A stretch of 64,000 nt of DNA from Brevibacterium sp. W7.2 (GTDB lineage: Bacteria > Actinomycetota > Actinomycetes > Actinomycetales > Brevibacteriaceae): the NCBI RefSeq assembly GCF_018137945.1, contig NZ_CP073089.1, positions 1,984,001 to 2,048,000 of the forward strand. Reading direction: 5' to 3'. Shown here in pieces: positions 20,404-29,736 of the stretch. The translations under genes were made by a program, and so were the position numbers. Positions within the stretch are counted from its first letter, which is position 1, and every line of letters begins with the position of its first letter. Under the pieces are notes generated by a model that made no database searches, had not been told where the DNA came from, and saw only the letters and a program-made list of their open reading frames with translations.

Positions 20404-23400
20404 TCAGAATCCGTAGAAGCGCTGCTCCATGACCGCGCGGGCGTGGCGGGTCGCCCGCAGGTAGTCGTCTTCGAGCTCGCGACCCCCGCCGGCGGGATAG
20501 CCGAGCAGCCGCGCCGTCGCCTCGAGCTCCGAGTGCTCGTCGGGCAGGGCTGCGGCAGTGCGGCCGCGGAAGAGCATGACGGCCGAGCGGACATTCGTCG
20601 CCAGCTGCCAGGCCGCGGCGAGTTCAGCGGCGTCCTCGACGGGGATGAGGCCCTCCTGCGCAGCGACGTCGAGGGCACCCAGCGTCGAGGTCGTCCGGAG
20701 GCCGGGAACCGTGTGGGCGTGCTGGAGCTGGAGGAGCTGGACCGTCCACTCGACGTCGGAGAGACTGCCTCGGCCGAGCTTGAGGTGTCGGCGTTTGTCC
20801 GCTCCCTTCGGCAGCCGCTCGTCCTCCATCCGCGCCTTGAGGGTGCGGACCTGGGTGAGCGCCTTCGACGGCATCTCCGCCGGGTAGCGCAGCGGGTCGA
20901 TGAGCGCGGTGAAGTCGTCCCTCAGCCCCGCGTCGCCGGCCATCGGCCGCGCCCGCAGCAGGGCCTGGGCCTCCCACGGCTGCGACCACTTCGCGTAGTA
21001 GGACTCGTAGGAGGCGAACGTGCGCACGAGCGGACCGTTCTTCCCCTCGGGTCGCAGATCCGCGTCGAGCTCGATGCCGCGGGCGCCTTCGCTGGCTTTG
21101 AGCCGGGAGCTCAGCTGCAGGGCGACCTTGGTGACGTGCTTCGCGAGCTTCGCGCGGGCCTCGGCGTCGAGGTCGTCGGACACCGCGCGGTAGACGAACA
21201 TCGCGTCCGCATCGGAGAAGTACCCGATCTCCCGGCCGCCCCACCGTCCCATCGCGACGACGGCGAACTCGTACTCCGGCACCGAGGCGTCGTCGAGGTC
21301 GAGGCGCACGGCGCGCAGGGCGCCGTCGACGGTGAGGTCCATGAGGTCGGAGAGGTCGCCGGGCACCGCGGCGCGGTCGCCGACGTCGAGGACGTCGCGC
21401 AGGGCGATCCGCAGCAGTTCGCGACTGTAGGTCTCACGGATCCGGGTGATCGCCTCGGCGCCGTGGCGGTGGAGCAGGCCGTCGACCTCAGCGGCGAGCA
21501 CCTGCTGATCCCGCGCGGCGAGACTGGCGTAGTCGTCGAGCCACGCGACCGCTGCCGGCTGGCGGAGGAGGAGTTCGGTGGCGTAGCCGGAGAGCGTGAG
21601 CACCTCGGCGACGGACTTCGCGGCGAGCCCGGAGTCGCGGAGCATCTTGAGGAACCAGCCCGAGGACGAGAGCGAATCGGTGAGCCGGCGGAAGGAGAGC
21701 AGGGCAGCATCGGGGTCGACGCCGTCGGAGAACCAGTCGAGGAGCGCCGGCAGCACCTGTTTGATGACGAGTGCGGTGCGCGACATCCCCGTGGTCAGGG
21801 ACTTGATGTGGCCGAGCGCGCCCTGCGGGTCGCGGTAGCCGAACGCGCGGAGGCGGTCGGCGGCCGCCTTGAGGCTCGTTCCGCGGTGGTGGGCGTCGAC
21901 GACCTCGCCGTGGATGCCGACGGCGGCGTCGAGGATCGGTCGGTAGAAGATCTGCTCGTGGAGCCGGGTGACCTGTTTGGCGAAGTCGCGCCGGTTCTCC
22001 TCGAGTCGGGTGCCGGTGCGCGAGCCGGAGGGGAAGACGGAGCGGGCGAGGGTCCGCAGCTTCGCCTCGTCATCGGGGATGAGGGCGTTGCGCAGCATCC
22101 GCGGGATCTGCACCCGGTGTTCGACGACGCGCATGAACCGGTAGGCCGAGGAGAACACGAGGGCGTCGTCGAGGCCGATGTACCCGTGCTCCCCGAGCTC
22201 GTCGAGGGCGCGCAGGGTGTTCGGCGAGCGGATCTCGTCATCGCTCTGCCCGTGGACGAGCTGGAGGAGCTGCGCGGAGAACTCGACGTCGCGCAGTCCC
22301 CCGCGGCCGAGCTTGATCTGCCTCGGCGCCTCCGCGGCGGGAATGAGGTCGACGACACGACGGCGCATCGCCCGGATGCCGTCGATGAAGCCCTCCCGCC
22401 CGGCGGCCTCCCAGACCAGCGGTGAGAGGGTCTCGGTGAACGCGGCGCCGACCGCGGGGTCGCCGGCGACCGCCCGGGCCTTGAGGAGGGCCTGGAACTC
22501 CCAGTTCTTCGCGATGTCGGTGTAGTAGTGCTCGAACTCCGAGAGCGTGCGCACGAGCGCCCCGGCCTTGCCTTCGGGTCGCAGGGCGGTGTCGAGCTCC
22601 CAGAGGGCCGGTTCGGCCTCGGGATCGGAGAGGATCGAGCGCATCCGCTGGGCCACCTCGGTGGCCAGTGTCCGCTGCTCCTCGGTCGCCTCGGAGTCCT
22701 GGACGAAGACGACGTCGACGTCGGAGACGTAGTTGAGCTCCCGCGCCCCGGTCTTGCCGAGCGCGATGACCGCCATGCGTACGGTCGACTCCGGGTCGAG
22801 TTCGGCCCGGGCGATCGCCTGGGCGGTCTCGATCGCCGCGGCGGCGAGATCGGAGAGCACCGCGGTGACGAGGTCGACGATCTGCTCGGGCTGATCGGAG
22901 TAGAGGTCATCGGCGACGAGCCGCAGCAGCACGTCGCGGTAGGCCCGCCGCATCCGCGCGATCCCCTCATTGCCCGTCCGGGCGGCCACCGGCGCGTCGG
23001 AGTCGGGATCGGCGCCGACGGATTCGAGCAGGGTCGCCCGCAGCGCACTCGCCGAGGCCTGCGGGGTCGAGATCATCAGGTACGGAGAGCGTTCGAGGAG
23101 CAGCGGCAGCGAATCCGGATGCCGCACGAGGTGGTCGACCATCGCCTCCGAGGTGCCGAAGACCCCGAGCAGGCGGGCGAGCATCGGCCGGTCGAGCTCG
23201 TCCTCGGCGACCGTGCCCGTGCCGTCGACCCGGGCCGCGTCGACGAAGCGGGCGATCCCGCTCGCCGCCGCCTCGGTGCCAGCGGGCGAGCCCTCCCCCG
23301 CCTCGGCGCCGACGGATGAACCCGCCTCCGCCTCGGCGGTCGTCGTCTCCGGCCCCGGGACGTCGGTGTCGGTCGCCGCATTCTTCTCAGCGTCCTTCTC

Positions 23401-23580
23401 GGCTTCCTCGAGGACCCGGAGGAGACCGAGCGCGCCGGCGTGCGGATCCGGTGTGGCCTCGAGGAGATCGACGAAGCGGGAATCCGTGGCCAGGGGCTGG
23501 CCGAGAAGGTCGTCGATGTCGCCGAGGAAGCGATTCGCCGAGGCGGTCGTCGCCGGGGTGCGGGAGGTCAGGCGCGCCAT
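20404..23580 (-). CDS. glnE: Bifunctional glutamine synthetase adenylyltransferase / adenylyl-removing enzyme
   Basis: This 1058-residue enzyme switches glutamine synthetase off and on by adding or removing AMP. It contains the expected two nucleotidyltransferase domains, each with its metal-binding motif: ARELNYVSDVDVVFV in the N-terminal half and GREIGYFSDADAMFVY in the C-terminal half. The helical linker lies between them. An extra Ala/Glu-rich, low-complexity insertion near residues 75-110 differs from most family members. It starts 4 bp after glnA2 on the same strand, so the two are probably coupled. Confidence 0.96.
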   Translation of the reverse strand: MARLTSRTPATTASANRFLGDIDDLLGQPLATDSRFVDLLEATPDPHAGALGLLRVLEEAEKDAEKNAATDTDVPGPETTTAEAEAGSSVGAEAGEGSPAGTEAAASGIARFVDAARVDGTGTVAEDELDRPMLARLLGVFGTSEAMVDHLVRHPDSLPLLLERSPYLMISTPQASASALRATLLESVGADPDSDAPVAARTGNEGIARMRRAYRDVLLRLVADDLYSDQPEQIVDLVTAVLSDLAAAAIETAQAIARAELDPESTVRMAVIALGKTGARELNYVSDVDVVFVQDSEATEEQRTLATEVAQRMRSILSDPEAEPALWELDTALRPEGKAGALVRTLSEFEHYYTDIAKNWEFQALLKARAVAGDPAVGAAFTETLSPLVWEAAGREGFIDGIRAMRRRVVDLIPAAEAPRQIKLGRGGLRDVEFSAQLLQLVHGQSDDEIRSPNTLRALDELGEHGYIGLDDALVFSSAYRFMRVVEHRVQIPRMLRNALIPDDEAKLRTLARSVFPSGSRTGTRLEENRRDFAKQVTRLHEQIFYRPILDAAVGIHGEVVDAHHRGTSLKAAADRLRAFGYRDPQGALGHIKSLTTGMSRTALVIKQVLPALLDWFSDGVDPDAALLSFRRLTDSLSSSGWFLKMLRDSGLAAKSVAEVLTLSGYATELLLRQPAAVAWLDDYASLAARDQQVLAAEVDGLLHRHGAEAITRIRETYSRELLRIALRDVLDVGDRAAVPGDLSDLMDLTVDGALRAVRLDLDDASVPEYEFAVVAMGRWGGREIGYFSDADAMFVYRAVSDDLDAEARAKLAKHVTKVALQLSSRLKASEGARGIELDADLRPEGKNGPLVRTFASYESYYAKWSQPWEAQALLRARPMAGDAGLRDDFTALIDPLRYPAEMPSKALTQVRTLKARMEDERLPKGADKRRHLKLGRGSLSDVEWTVQLLQLQHAHTVPGLRTTSTLGALDVAAQEGLIPVEDAAELAAAWQLATNVRSAVMLFRGRTAAALPDEHSELEATARLLGYPAGGGRELEDDYLRATRHARAVMEQRFYGF

Positions 23581-23584
23581 GGGA

Positions 23585-24937
23585 TCACATCGACGAGAAG
23601 TGCTTGCTGAGCTCGTACGGAGTCACCTGAGCGCGGTAGCCGTCCCATTCCTGTCGCTTGTTGCGGAGGAAGAAGTCGAAGACCTCCTCGCCGAGGGTCT
23701 CGGCGACGAGGTCGGAGCCCTCCATGATCTCGAGTGCCTCGGCGAGGCTCGCGGGGAGGGCGCGGATGCCCATCGCCCGGCGTTCGGTGTCGGAGAGCAG
23801 CCAGACGTTGTCCTCGGCCTCCTCCGGCAGCTCGTAGTCCTCCTCGATCCCCTTGAGCCCGGCGGCGAGGAGCAGCGCGTAGGACAGGTACGGGTTCGCC
23901 GAGGAGTCGAGGCCGCGGTACTCGACGCGGGCCGAAGACGATTTGCCCGAGTTGTACTGCGGAACCCGCACGAGCGCGGACCGGTTCCGGTGTCCCCAGC
24001 AGATGTAGGACGGGGCTTCGTGGCCGGTCCACAAGCGCTTGTAGGAGTTGACGAACTGGTTCGTCACGGCCGTGATCTCCGCCGCGTGGTGGAGCAGGCC
24101 GGCGATGAACTGGCGTCCGATCTTCGAGAGCTGATAGGTCGCACCCGGTTCGAAGAACGCGTTGTTCTCCCCCTCGAAGAGGGACACGTGGGTGTGCATG
24201 CCGTTGCCCGGGTGGTCGGCGAGCGGCTTGGGCATGAACGAGGCGTAGACGCCCTGGGCGATCGCGACCTCCTTGATGACCGAGCGGAAGGTCATGATGT
24301 TGTCGGCCATCGTCAGCGCATCGGCGTAGCGCAGGTCGATCTCGTTCTGTCCCGGACCCGCCTCGTGGTGGGAGAACTCGACCGAGAGACCCATCGCCTC
24401 GAGCATCGTCACCGCCGAGCGCCGGAAGTCGTTCGCGGTCCCGCCGTTGACGTGGTCGAAGTATCCGGCGGTGTCGACGGGCACCGGGGCGCCGAGCGTG
24501 CCGTTGCCGAGGTCGAGGTTGCCGGACCGGAAGAGGTAGAACTCCATCTCGGGGTGGACGTAGAAGGTGAAGCCCTTCTTCGCGGCGCTCTCCAGCGTGC
24601 GCTTGAGGACGTAGCGGGGGTCTGCCTTCGCCGGTTCCCCGCCGGGCACGTGGATGTCGCAGAACATCCGGCCCGTCGGCTCCGTCTCCCCGCGCCACGG
24701 CAGCAGGGAGAACGTCGACGGATCGGGCTTGAGGACCATATCGGCCTCATAGACTCGGGAGAGCCCCTCGACCGCCGACCCGTCGAAGCCGATGCCCTCG
24801 GAGAACGCGCCTTCGAGTTCGGCGGGGACGACGGCCACGGACTTCAGACCGCCGAGGACGTCGGTGAACCACAGCCGGATGAACCGGACGTCACGGTCCT
24901 CGACGGTGCGGAGGACGAACTCTTCCTGCTTCGACAT
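23585..24937 (-). CDS. glnA2: Glutamine synthetase type I, second copy (GlnA2 type)
   Basis: A 450-residue type I glutamine synthetase of the shorter alpha type. The catalytic motifs GPGQNEIDLRYAD and NGMHTHVS are intact, and it has DYELPEEAED (Tyr368) in the loop that corresponds to the adenylylation site. In mycobacteria and Streptomyces GlnA2 is not the main ammonia-assimilating enzyme. Gene order glnA2-glnE is conserved in Actinobacteria. It lies 3 bp after a small SPOR-like protein gene. Confidence 0.95.
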   Translation of the reverse strand: MSKQEEFVLRTVEDRDVRFIRLWFTDVLGGLKSVAVVPAELEGAFSEGIGFDGSAVEGLSRVYEADMVLKPDPSTFSLLPWRGETEPTGRMFCDIHVPGGEPAKADPRYVLKRTLESAAKKGFTFYVHPEMEFYLFRSGNLDLGNGTLGAPVPVDTAGYFDHVNGGTANDFRRSAVTMLEAMGLSVEFSHHEAGPGQNEIDLRYADALTMADNIMTFRSVIKEVAIAQGVYASFMPKPLADHPGNGMHTHVSLFEGENNAFFEPGATYQLSKIGRQFIAGLLHHAAEITAVTNQFVNSYKRLWTGHEAPSYICWGHRNRSALVRVPQYNSGKSSSARVEYRGLDSSANPYLSYALLLAAGLKGIEEDYELPEEAEDNVWLLSDTERRAMGIRALPASLAEALEIMEGSDLVAETLGEEVFDFFLRNKRQEWDGYRAQVTPYELSKHFSSM

Positions 24938-24940
24938 CGA

Positions 24941-25144
24941 TCAGCCGTTCCACTTCTCGTCGGCTTCGTTCCACTCCTCGTTGCGCTTCTTCGCCTGCTC
25001 GAGGGCGTCGCGGGCCTCCGCCTCGGTGTCGTAGGGGCCCATGCGATGGGTCCAATCGCTGACGAGCCCCTGCTCGACCTCACCGGTCGCGGTGTTGAAG
25101 TACCACTTCGCGTTCGCTTCGTCGATATCCTTGAACAGTCCCAT
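24941..25144 (-). CDS. Small SPOR-like protein preceding glnA2
   Basis: A 67-residue soluble protein with the pattern AKWYFNTATGEVEQG, a tryptophan (SDWTHRMGPY) and a C-terminal acidic helix (EARDALEQAKKRNEEW). This matches the short actinobacterial SPOR-type proteins found beside glnA2; a peptidoglycan-binding role is not supported, since no signal peptide is present. The ATG at 25144 is chosen for its upstream GAAAGG. A longer reading would add 63 residues of unlikely sequence. Confidence 0.8.
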   Translation of the reverse strand: MGLFKDIDEANAKWYFNTATGEVEQGLVSDWTHRMGPYDTEAEARDALEQAKKRNEEWNEADEKWNG

Positions 25145-25388
25145 GACAGGCCTTTCGTCGTCGGTGAGATGATGCCCTGACACCGGCCAGCTTACCGGTT
25201 CACGGGCCTCCTGACAGGGAGTTCGCCGAGGTGTCGGCCGGTGACCGCTGCCGATTCCCCGGAGTGCCCCGGCGGCTGCGAGGGGTCCACCGAGGATGCC
25301 TCGAGGTGGTACCAGTTCCGCGGATTTCCCCATTCTTTCGCATTGTGGACAACCGATTCCGCAAGATTGATGACGAAATGGGCACGTA

Positions 25389-25423
25389 AAGGTTTGCCTC
25401 GCGAACCTTCACGAGCTTAGAGT
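25389..25423 (+). promoter_or_regulatory. Putative ald promoter with overlapping operator-like inverted repeat
   Basis: An inverted repeat with 9-bp arms (25389-25397 and 25401-25409, one mismatch, 3-bp spacer) lies just upstream of a possible -10 element TAGAGT (25418-25423), about 78 bp before ald. ald genes are often controlled by an Lrp/AsnC regulator (AldR), so this may be its site. The rest of the 356-bp gap between 25145 and 25500 shows no gene. It also contains the divergent promoter for the SPOR-like gene. Confidence 0.45.
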
Positions 25424-25500
25424 GAGATGTACCCTCGGTCGCTGCCCCGCAGAGCCGAATCTGTCCCGTCCCATGGGGCGCCATGAAAGAAGGAATCCCA

Positions 25501-26619
25501 ATGCGCATCTCAGTGCCCACAGAGGTCAAGAACAACGAGTTCCGCGTCGCCATCACCGCCGCCGGCGTCCACGAGCTCGTCTCCCGCGGTCACCAGGTCA
25601 CCGTCCAGGCCGGAGCCGGCGAAGGATCATTCATCACCGACGATGAGTACATCGCAGCCGGCGCGAAGATCGCCCCCGACGCCGCCGCCACCTGGGCCGC
25701 CGGTGACATGGTCCTCAAGGTCAAGGAGCCCATCGCCTCCGAGTACGGCTTCCTCCGCCAGGACCTCATCCTCTTCACCTACCTCCACCTCGCCGCCGAC
25801 GAAGCGCTGACGAAGGCGCTCATGGAGGCCGGCACCACGGCGATCGCCTACGAGACCGTCCAGCCCGACGGCGGCGGCCTGCCGCTGCTCGCGCCGATGA
25901 GCGAGATCGCCGGACGCCTCTCGACGCAGGTCGGCGCTCACAGCCTGCTCAAGGCCGAAGGCGGCCGCGGCGTGCTCCTCTCCGGCGTCCCCGGCACCGA
26001 CAAGGCCAATGTCGTCGTCATCGGCGCCGGTGTGGCCGGCACGAACGCCGCGCGCATGGCCCTCGGACTCGGCGCCAACGTCGAGGTCATCGACATCAAC
26101 ATCCCGCGTCTGCGCCAGATCGACGAGACCTTCGGCGGAGCGATCGCGACGAAGGTGTCGAACAAGTACGAGATCACGAAGTCGCTCTCGACCGCCGACC
26201 TCGTCATCGGCTCGGTCCTCATCCCTGGCAAGAAGGCTCCCAAGCTCGTCACCGACGAGATGGTCGCCGGCATGAAGCCCGGCTCGGTGCTCGTCGACAT
26301 CGCCATCGACCAGGGAGGCTGCTTCGAGGGCTCGCACCCGACGACGCACGACGACCCGACCTACGTCGTCCACCAGTCGATCTTCTACTGCGTGGCGAAC
26401 ATGCCCGGCGCCGTGCCGAACACCGCGACCGCGGCCCTGACGAACGCGACCCTGCCCTTCGCCGTCAAGCTCGCCGACCAGGGCTGGCACAAGGCACTGT
26501 CGAACGACGCCGGCCTCGCCCGCGGACTCAACGTCCACAACGGTCACGTCACCAACGACAACGTCGCCGAGGCGTTCGGCCTCGAGGCCGTCTCCGTCGA
26601 GCACGCACTCGCCAACTGA
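25501..26619 (+). CDS. ald: Alanine dehydrogenase
   Basis: This 372-residue NAD enzyme interconverts alanine with pyruvate plus ammonia. It shows the conserved N-terminus MRISVPTEVKNNEFRVA, catalytic Lys and His in MVLKVKEP and FTYLHLAAD, the NAD-binding GAGVAGTNAARMA and the substrate-binding DIAIDQGGC. The ATG at 25501 is preceded by AAGAAGGA. An in-frame ATG at 25483 overlaps that ribosome site and is rejected. The last six codons lie inside a tandem repeat that continues past the stop. Confidence 0.97.
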   Translation: MRISVPTEVKNNEFRVAITAAGVHELVSRGHQVTVQAGAGEGSFITDDEYIAAGAKIAPDAAATWAAGDMVLKVKEPIASEYGFLRQDLILFTYLHLAADEALTKALMEAGTTAIAYETVQPDGGGLPLLAPMSEIAGRLSTQVGAHSLLKAEGGRGVLLSGVPGTDKANVVVIGAGVAGTNAARMALGLGANVEVIDINIPRLRQIDETFGGAIATKVSNKYEITKSLSTADLVIGSVLIPGKKAPKLVTDEMVAGMKPGSVLVDIAIDQGGCFEGSHPTTHDDPTYVVHQSIFYCVANMPGAVPNTATAALTNATLPFAVKLADQGWHKALSNDAGLARGLNVHNGHVTNDNVAEAFGLEAVSVEHALAN

Positions 26620-26658
26620 GCGTTCGCCAGCTGACGACTCGCCAACTGAGCGTTCGCC
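26607..26658. repeat. 30-bp-period direct repeat starting in the ald stop region
   Basis: A 22-bp sequence beginning ACTCGCCAACTGAGCG occurs at 26607-26628 and again at 26637-26658, with diverged continuation after that. The first copy contains the last sense codons and TGA of ald. The array therefore looks like a tandem duplication of the gene's tail into the spacer. Confidence 0.85.
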
Positions 26659-26773
26659 GGCTGAGCGGTCGCCTCAGGCTGCGCGCCGGCTGACGGCGCG
26701 GCGAAGGCTGCTCGCGCCGGCGTCGGGCCTCGCTCGGGCCCGACAGCGGCGCGCGGTCCGGCGGCGGTTGTCC

Positions 26774-26841
26774 CGAAAGGCACCCTCGGCTCCACACCCT
26801 CCCCGTGCACGCGGTGGATGTGGAGCTGCGGGTGCCTTTCG
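26774..26841. repeat. Long imperfect inverted repeat (23-nt arms)
   Basis: Arms at 26774-26796 and 26819-26841 are complementary at 21 of 23 positions, with a 22-nt loop. The outer ends read CGAAAGGCACCC and GGGTGCCTTTCG. It lies in the 473-bp gene-free stretch between ald and the GntR-type gene. It may act as a transcription terminator or be a remnant of a small repeated element. Confidence 0.8.
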
Positions 26842-26900
26842 CTGTGCTCAGGGGTGTGTGTCGAGCGATGGGGTGTGCGGCGCGCTCAGGGTTGTTCTTG

Positions 26901-27076
26901 CGCCCCGAGGTTGTGCGTAGTCCCGGCGGCGCCCCGAGGTTGTCCGCGGCGCTCTGCGTAGTCCCGGCGGCGCCCCGAGGTTGTCCGCGACGACCCACGG
27001 AGGTCCGGCGGCGCACTCGGCGGCGCTCTACGGCGTTCCGCCGGCGCACTCGGCGGCGCCCCGAGGATGTCCGCAG
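26901..27076. repeat. Cluster of GC-rich direct repeats (34-bp unit, 41-bp spacing)
   Basis: A 34-bp sequence starting GCGTAGTCCCGGCGGCG occurs at 26915-26948 and 26956-26989 without mismatch. Shorter relatives sharing GCGCCCCGAGG occur near 26901 and 27057. Between them are further copies of GGCGCACTCGGCGGCGC. There is no credible ORF in the stretch 26620-27092. Confidence 0.85.
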
Positions 27077-27092
27077 TATTCCGGCGGCGCGG

Positions 27093-27818
27093 TCAGCCCT
27101 GGTCGGGCATCGTCGTCGAGCGGAAGTGCTCTTCGCACAGCCGCCCGGCCGCCTCGGCGTCCCCGTTGGCGATCGCCTCGACGATCGCGGCATGGTCGAT
27201 GACCGCACGGTCGAAGAGCTCGTGCGAGAAGGGGTCGTGGCGGAAGCCGGCGTTGATCCGGGTGTCGATGTCGATGGCCATGCGGACGAGTTCGGGATTG
27301 TGTCCGGCCCGGGCGATGGCGAAATGGAACCGCGCATCGGCCGTGCGGGCGGCGGCCGCCTCGGCGCGTTCGGAGTACACCGCCGCGAGCTCCCGGAGTT
27401 CGGCGAGCTCGTCCTCCGTCCGCCGCGTCGCCGCCGTCGCGGCCAGACCGTTCTGGAACACGGCGCGAGCGTCGAGGAGATTCTTGCGCTCGGCGTAGAA
27501 CTCCTCGATGCGTCCGGCCATCGGGGCCAGGGTGGCCGGTTCGACGTTGGCGACGAAGGTGCCGCCGCCGCGACCTCGACGACGTTCGACGACCCCGAGG
27601 CGCTCGAGCCGCTCGAGAGCCGCCCGCACACTGGAGCGCGACACCTGCAGGTCAGCGGCCAGAGCCCGTTCGCCGGGCAGCAGGGTGCCCTCCGGCAGGG
27701 CTCCCACCGCGATGCCGGAGAGGATGTGGTCGGCGATCTGCTGAGGGGCGCTCGTCAGGCTCACCACCTCGCTCAGTCCGGAGAACTCCCCACCGGACAC
27801 ATCCGAACGCTCGCTCAT
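27093..27818 (-). CDS. GntR-family transcriptional regulator, FadR/FCD subfamily
   Basis: A 241-residue repressor-type protein. The N-terminal winged helix (about 22-90) contains [30 protein letters not shown]. The C-terminal all-helical FCD ligand domain has the metal-ligand pattern [17 protein letters not shown] and [12 protein letters not shown]. The ATG at 27818 has a strong AGGAGG upstream. The neighbouring gene map is unlikely to be its target, and the true regulon cannot be told from the window. The repeat-rich spacer follows its 3' end. Confidence 0.9.
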   Translation of the reverse strand: MSERSDVSGGEFSGLSEVVSLTSAPQQIADHILSGIAVGALPEGTLLPGERALAADLQVSRSSVRAALERLERLGVVERRRGRGGGTFVANVEPATLAPMAGRIEEFYAERKNLLDARAVFQNGLAATAATRRTEDELAELRELAAVYSERAEAAAARTADARFHFAIARAGHNPELVRMAIDIDTRINAGFRHDPFSHELFDRAVIDHAAIVEAIANGDAEAAGRLCEEHFRSTTMPDQG

Positions 27819-27948
27819 CACACCTCCTGCGTCGATTCCGTCGTCATTGCTCACCCTCGAGTCTATGCTTCCGCGCCTCCACCCGGGGTCACGGGTGCGG
27901 GTGCGCGGTGGAATATCGACACGCCGGGGCTCTAGAATCGTGACCATC

Positions 27949-28863
27949 ATGACTGTCCAGCCTCGCCTCATCACGCCCGGAACGCTCTCTCCCGAACGTC
28001 GGGTCCCCGCTTCGATCACCCGCCCCGAATACGTCGGTCGCGCCGATGCCGATGAGGGCCGCGGCGGCAACCACTACACGCCGGAGGAGATCGAGCGCGT
28101 CCGCACCGCCGGGACGATCGCCGCGAACGCGCTGGCCGCGGTCGGCGAGATCATCGCCCCCGGAGTGACGACGGATGAGATCGACCGGGTGGCCCACGAG
28201 TACATGGCCGACCACGGCGCCTACCCGTCGACGCTCGGCTACCGCGGGTTCCCGAAGTCGGTGTGCACCTCGGTCAACGAGGTCATCTGCCACGGGATCC
28301 CCGATTCCACCGAGCTCGTCGACGGCGACATCGTCAACGTCGACATCACCGCGTTCATCGGCGGCATGCACGGAGACACGAACTTCACCTTCGCCGTCGG
28401 TGACATCGACGAGGAGTCCCGTCTGCTCATCGAGCGGACGTGGGAGGCGACGATGCGCGGCATCAAGGCGGTGCGGCCCGGTCGGGAGATCAACGTCATC
28501 GGCCGCGTCATCGAGAAGTACGCGCAGCGCTTCGGGTACGGCGTCGTCCGCGACTACAGCGGGCACGGGGTCGGACGGGAGTTCCATTCCGGGCTCATCG
28601 TCCCCCATTACGACGCCGCCCCGGCCCACGCCGAGGTGATGGAGCCGGGCATGATCTTCACGATCGAGCCGATGCTCAACCTCGGCACCGAGGCCTGGGA
28701 CGTCTGGGACGACTCGTGGACGGTCGTGACGAAGGACCGGAAGCGCTCCGCCCAGTTCGAGCACACCATCGTCGTCACCGACACCGGTGCCGACATCCTC
28801 ACCCTCCCCGATCCGGACACGGCGATCGCCGGAGGCCCGAGCCCCAAGGACACGCATGACTGA
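27949..28863 (+). CDS. map: Methionine aminopeptidase type I
   Basis: A 304-residue enzyme that removes the initiator methionine. Metal ligands are visible: two Asp in [17 protein letters not shown], His in GHGVGREFH, and two Glu in FTIEPM and QFEHTIVV. It has the ~40-residue N-terminal extension containing the SH3-binding-like PxxP pattern found in actinobacterial MetAP1c. TAGAAT lies 10 nt before the ATG, so the leader is very short; an in-frame GTG at 27940 is possible. It overlaps ppgK by 8 bp. Confidence 0.96.
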   Translation: MTVQPRLITPGTLSPERRVPASITRPEYVGRADADEGRGGNHYTPEEIERVRTAGTIAANALAAVGEIIAPGVTTDEIDRVAHEYMADHGAYPSTLGYRGFPKSVCTSVNEVICHGIPDSTELVDGDIVNVDITAFIGGMHGDTNFTFAVGDIDEESRLLIERTWEATMRGIKAVRPGREINVIGRVIEKYAQRFGYGVVRDYSGHGVGREFHSGLIVPHYDAAPAHAEVMEPGMIFTIEPMLNLGTEAWDVWDDSWTVVTKDRKRSAQFEHTIVVTDTGADILTLPDPDTAIAGGPSPKDTHD

Positions 28864-29689
28864 CGACTCCCCCGCCCGTTTCGCGATCGGCATCGACATC
28901 GGCGGCACGGGCATCAAAGCCGCGCTCGTCGACTCGGCGACCGGTCAGCTCGCGTTCAAGCGGGTCCGGGTCCTCACCCCGAAGCCGAGCACGCCGATGG
29001 CGGTCGCCGATGCCATCGCCGAGGTGGTCGAGCTCCTCGTCGAGCGTGCCCTCGAACTCGAGGTCGTCGACGACCGGTCGTCCCTCGATGCGCTCCCGCT
29101 CGGCTGCGGTTTCCCCGGTGTCGTCCGTGACGACGAGGTCCACTACGCCGCGAACCTCGATCAGAGCTGGATCGGCTCGAACATCCAGTCGATCCTCCGC
29201 GAGCACGTCGGCCGGAAGTTCTTCATCATGAACGACGCCGATGCCGCGGGACTCGCCGAGATGGTCTTCGGCGCCGGCCGGAAGTACCGGAAGAAGACCG
29301 TGCTGCTGACGACGCTCGGCACCGGCATCGGCACCGCGCTGTTCACCCAGGGCCGGCTGGTCCCCTACACCGAGCTCGGGCACATCGAGATGAACGGCCG
29401 CGACGCCGAGACGCAGGCGGCCGAATCGGTCAAGGTCCGCGAGGGACTCGAATACGACGAGTGGGCGGGCCGCCTCCAGCAGTACTACTCCCAGGTCGAG
29501 CTGCTCGTCGCCCCGGACCTCATCATCGTCGGCGGCGGCATCTCGAAGCAGCACGATGAGTTCCTGCCGCTCATCAAGACCCGCGCGCTCATGTGCCCGG
29601 CGAAGATGTTCAACAACGCCGGCATCGTCGGGGCCGCGATCCTCGCCGTCAACGACGGCAAGGCGCGGGTGAAGAAGGGCGAGAGCTGA
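28856..29689 (+). CDS. ppgK: Polyphosphate/ATP-dependent glucokinase
   Basis: This 277-residue ROK-family kinase phosphorylates glucose using polyphosphate or ATP. It shows [15 protein letters not shown] at the phosphate-binding loop, [19 protein letters not shown] and [11 protein letters not shown]. The ATG at 28856 overlaps the end of map by 8 bp, which indicates translational coupling. Enzymes of this type are characteristic of Actinobacteria. Confidence 0.95.
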   Translation: MTDDSPARFAIGIDIGGTGIKAALVDSATGQLAFKRVRVLTPKPSTPMAVADAIAEVVELLVERALELEVVDDRSSLDALPLGCGFPGVVRDDEVHYAANLDQSWIGSNIQSILREHVGRKFFIMNDADAAGLAEMVFGAGRKYRKKTVLLTTLGTGIGTALFTQGRLVPYTELGHIEMNGRDAETQAAESVKVREGLEYDEWAGRLQQYYSQVELLVAPDLIIVGGGISKQHDEFLPLIKTRALMCPAKMFNNAGIVGAAILAVNDGKARVKKGES

Positions 29690-29736
29690 GCGGTCCCAAC
29701 TCGACGTGGTGACGTCACGGCACGACGAGGTGACTG

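Noticed and set aside
26620-27092. CRISPR array in the repeat-rich spacer
   Set aside because: The 34-bp repeats occur only twice, have a spacer of seven bases, and no cas gene is present.
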